Source: Pseudomonadota bacterium
Lineage (GTDB): Bacteria; Desulfobacterota; Desulfovibrionia; Desulfovibrionales; Desulfomicrobiaceae
Direction: 5' to 3'
Length of the DNA stretch: 64,000 bases
Assembly (NCBI GenBank): GCA_018902545.1
Contig: JAHIQM010000018.1
Location: forward strand, 78,419 to 142,418
Under the pieces are notes generated by a model that saw only the letters and a program-made list of their open reading frames with translations, was not told the origin of the DNA and did not search any database. Below, one piece after another: positions 63,853 to 64,000 of the stretch; positions within the stretch are counted from its first letter, which is position 1; the number at the start of each line of letters is the position of its first letter. The position numbers and the translations under genes were made by a program.

Positions 63853-63860
63853 GATTTTCT

Positions 63861-63938
63861 TGGCGTCCCCAAGGGGATTTGAACCCCTGTTATCGGCGTG
63901 AAAGGCCGGTGTCCTGGACCGAGCTAGACGATGGGGAC
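63861..63938 (-). tRNA. tRNA-Glu (anticodon TTC)
   Basis: 78 nt with encoded CCA. Acceptor GTCCCCA pairs with TGGGGAC, anticodon loop CTTTCAC gives TTC, T-arm AGGGG-TTCAAAT-CCCCT. Positions 27-43 form a C-A mismatch at the base of the anticodon stem. Transcribed leftwards after tRNA-Gln. Confidence 0.95.
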
Positions 63939-63941
63939 AGG

Positions 63942-64000
63942 TGGCTGGGTGACTTAGATTCGAACTAAGATTGACGGAGTCAGAGTCCGCTGTCCTACCG
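63942..64000 (-). tRNA. tRNA-Gln (anticodon CTG), 5' part outside window
   Basis: Minus-strand 3' portion with CCA, T-arm CTTAG-TTCGAAT-CTAAG and anticodon arm GCGGA-CTCTGAC-TCCGT, so anticodon CTG. The acceptor 5' strand and most of the D arm lie beyond position 64000. Three bases separate it from tRNA-Glu. Confidence 0.9.

Noticed and set aside
63821..64000. Integration site at the tRNA genes
   Set aside because: No integrase gene or direct repeat of the tRNA 3' end is visible; the 12-bp hairpin is a simple terminator.

Overview
The window reads as chromosome of a GC-rich, Gram-negative anaerobe of the Desulfovibrionales (Desulfomicrobium/Desulfovibrio type). This is inferred from content: an eight-haem c-type cytochrome fused to a bd-type oxidase core, a sulfite/sulfate-exporter-like permease beside a haem-c sensor kinase, many PAS-rich kinases and c-di-GMP enzymes, outer-membrane genes (MlaA, bacterial alpha-2-macroglobulin) and CCA-encoding tRNA genes. 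No marker gene allows species-level naming.

Left part (1-12.2 kb): a phosphate block. pstS-pstC-pstA run leftwards off the edge. phoB-phoR-pstB-phoU run rightwards. Between them lie a stand-alone domain related to the N-terminal part of long RluA-type pseudouridine synthases, a MATE exporter translationally coupled to it, and an EAL-CBS-GGDEF protein. The two Pho promoters share the same direct-repeat core.

12.2-22.7 kb: envelope lipid genes (secreted alpha/beta hydrolase, mlaA), then a possible four-gene sensory unit: YeiH-type permease with a long extra-membrane insert, a 77-residue membrane protein, a histidine kinase with a periplasmic haem-c (CxxCH) domain, and a sigma-54 response regulator. 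A candidate -24/-12 promoter lies before the permease. A structured intergenic region (24-bp inverted repeat, diverged 90-nt direct repeats) separates this unit from a convergent TyrR-like regulator.

22.7-37.3 kb: pbpC and a 1785-residue alpha-2-macroglobulin (overlapping), lemA plus a DUF2207 protein, then HDOD protein, an orphan PilB/GspE-like ATPase with MshEN-type repeats, a histidine kinase and a Cys-rich small protein.

37.4-41.2 kb: two overlapping genes for a bd-superfamily terminal oxidase whose catalytic subunit carries eight CxxCH motifs.

41.3-63 kb: a signalling cluster: CHASE4-PAS-GGDEF-EAL protein, two divergently transcribed hybrid kinases with near-identical cores but different sensors, a GAF-GGDEF cyclase, a five-PAS kinase and an ABC-substrate-binding-type hybrid kinase. 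It is interrupted by a scar (transposase relic joined to a 66-nt receiver-domain fragment) and a two-gene cassette of unknown function (317-residue protein plus a PEP-synthase/rifampin-phosphotransferase-like enzyme). The right end holds a CsbD-like stress protein and tRNA-Glu and tRNA-Gln on the minus strand.
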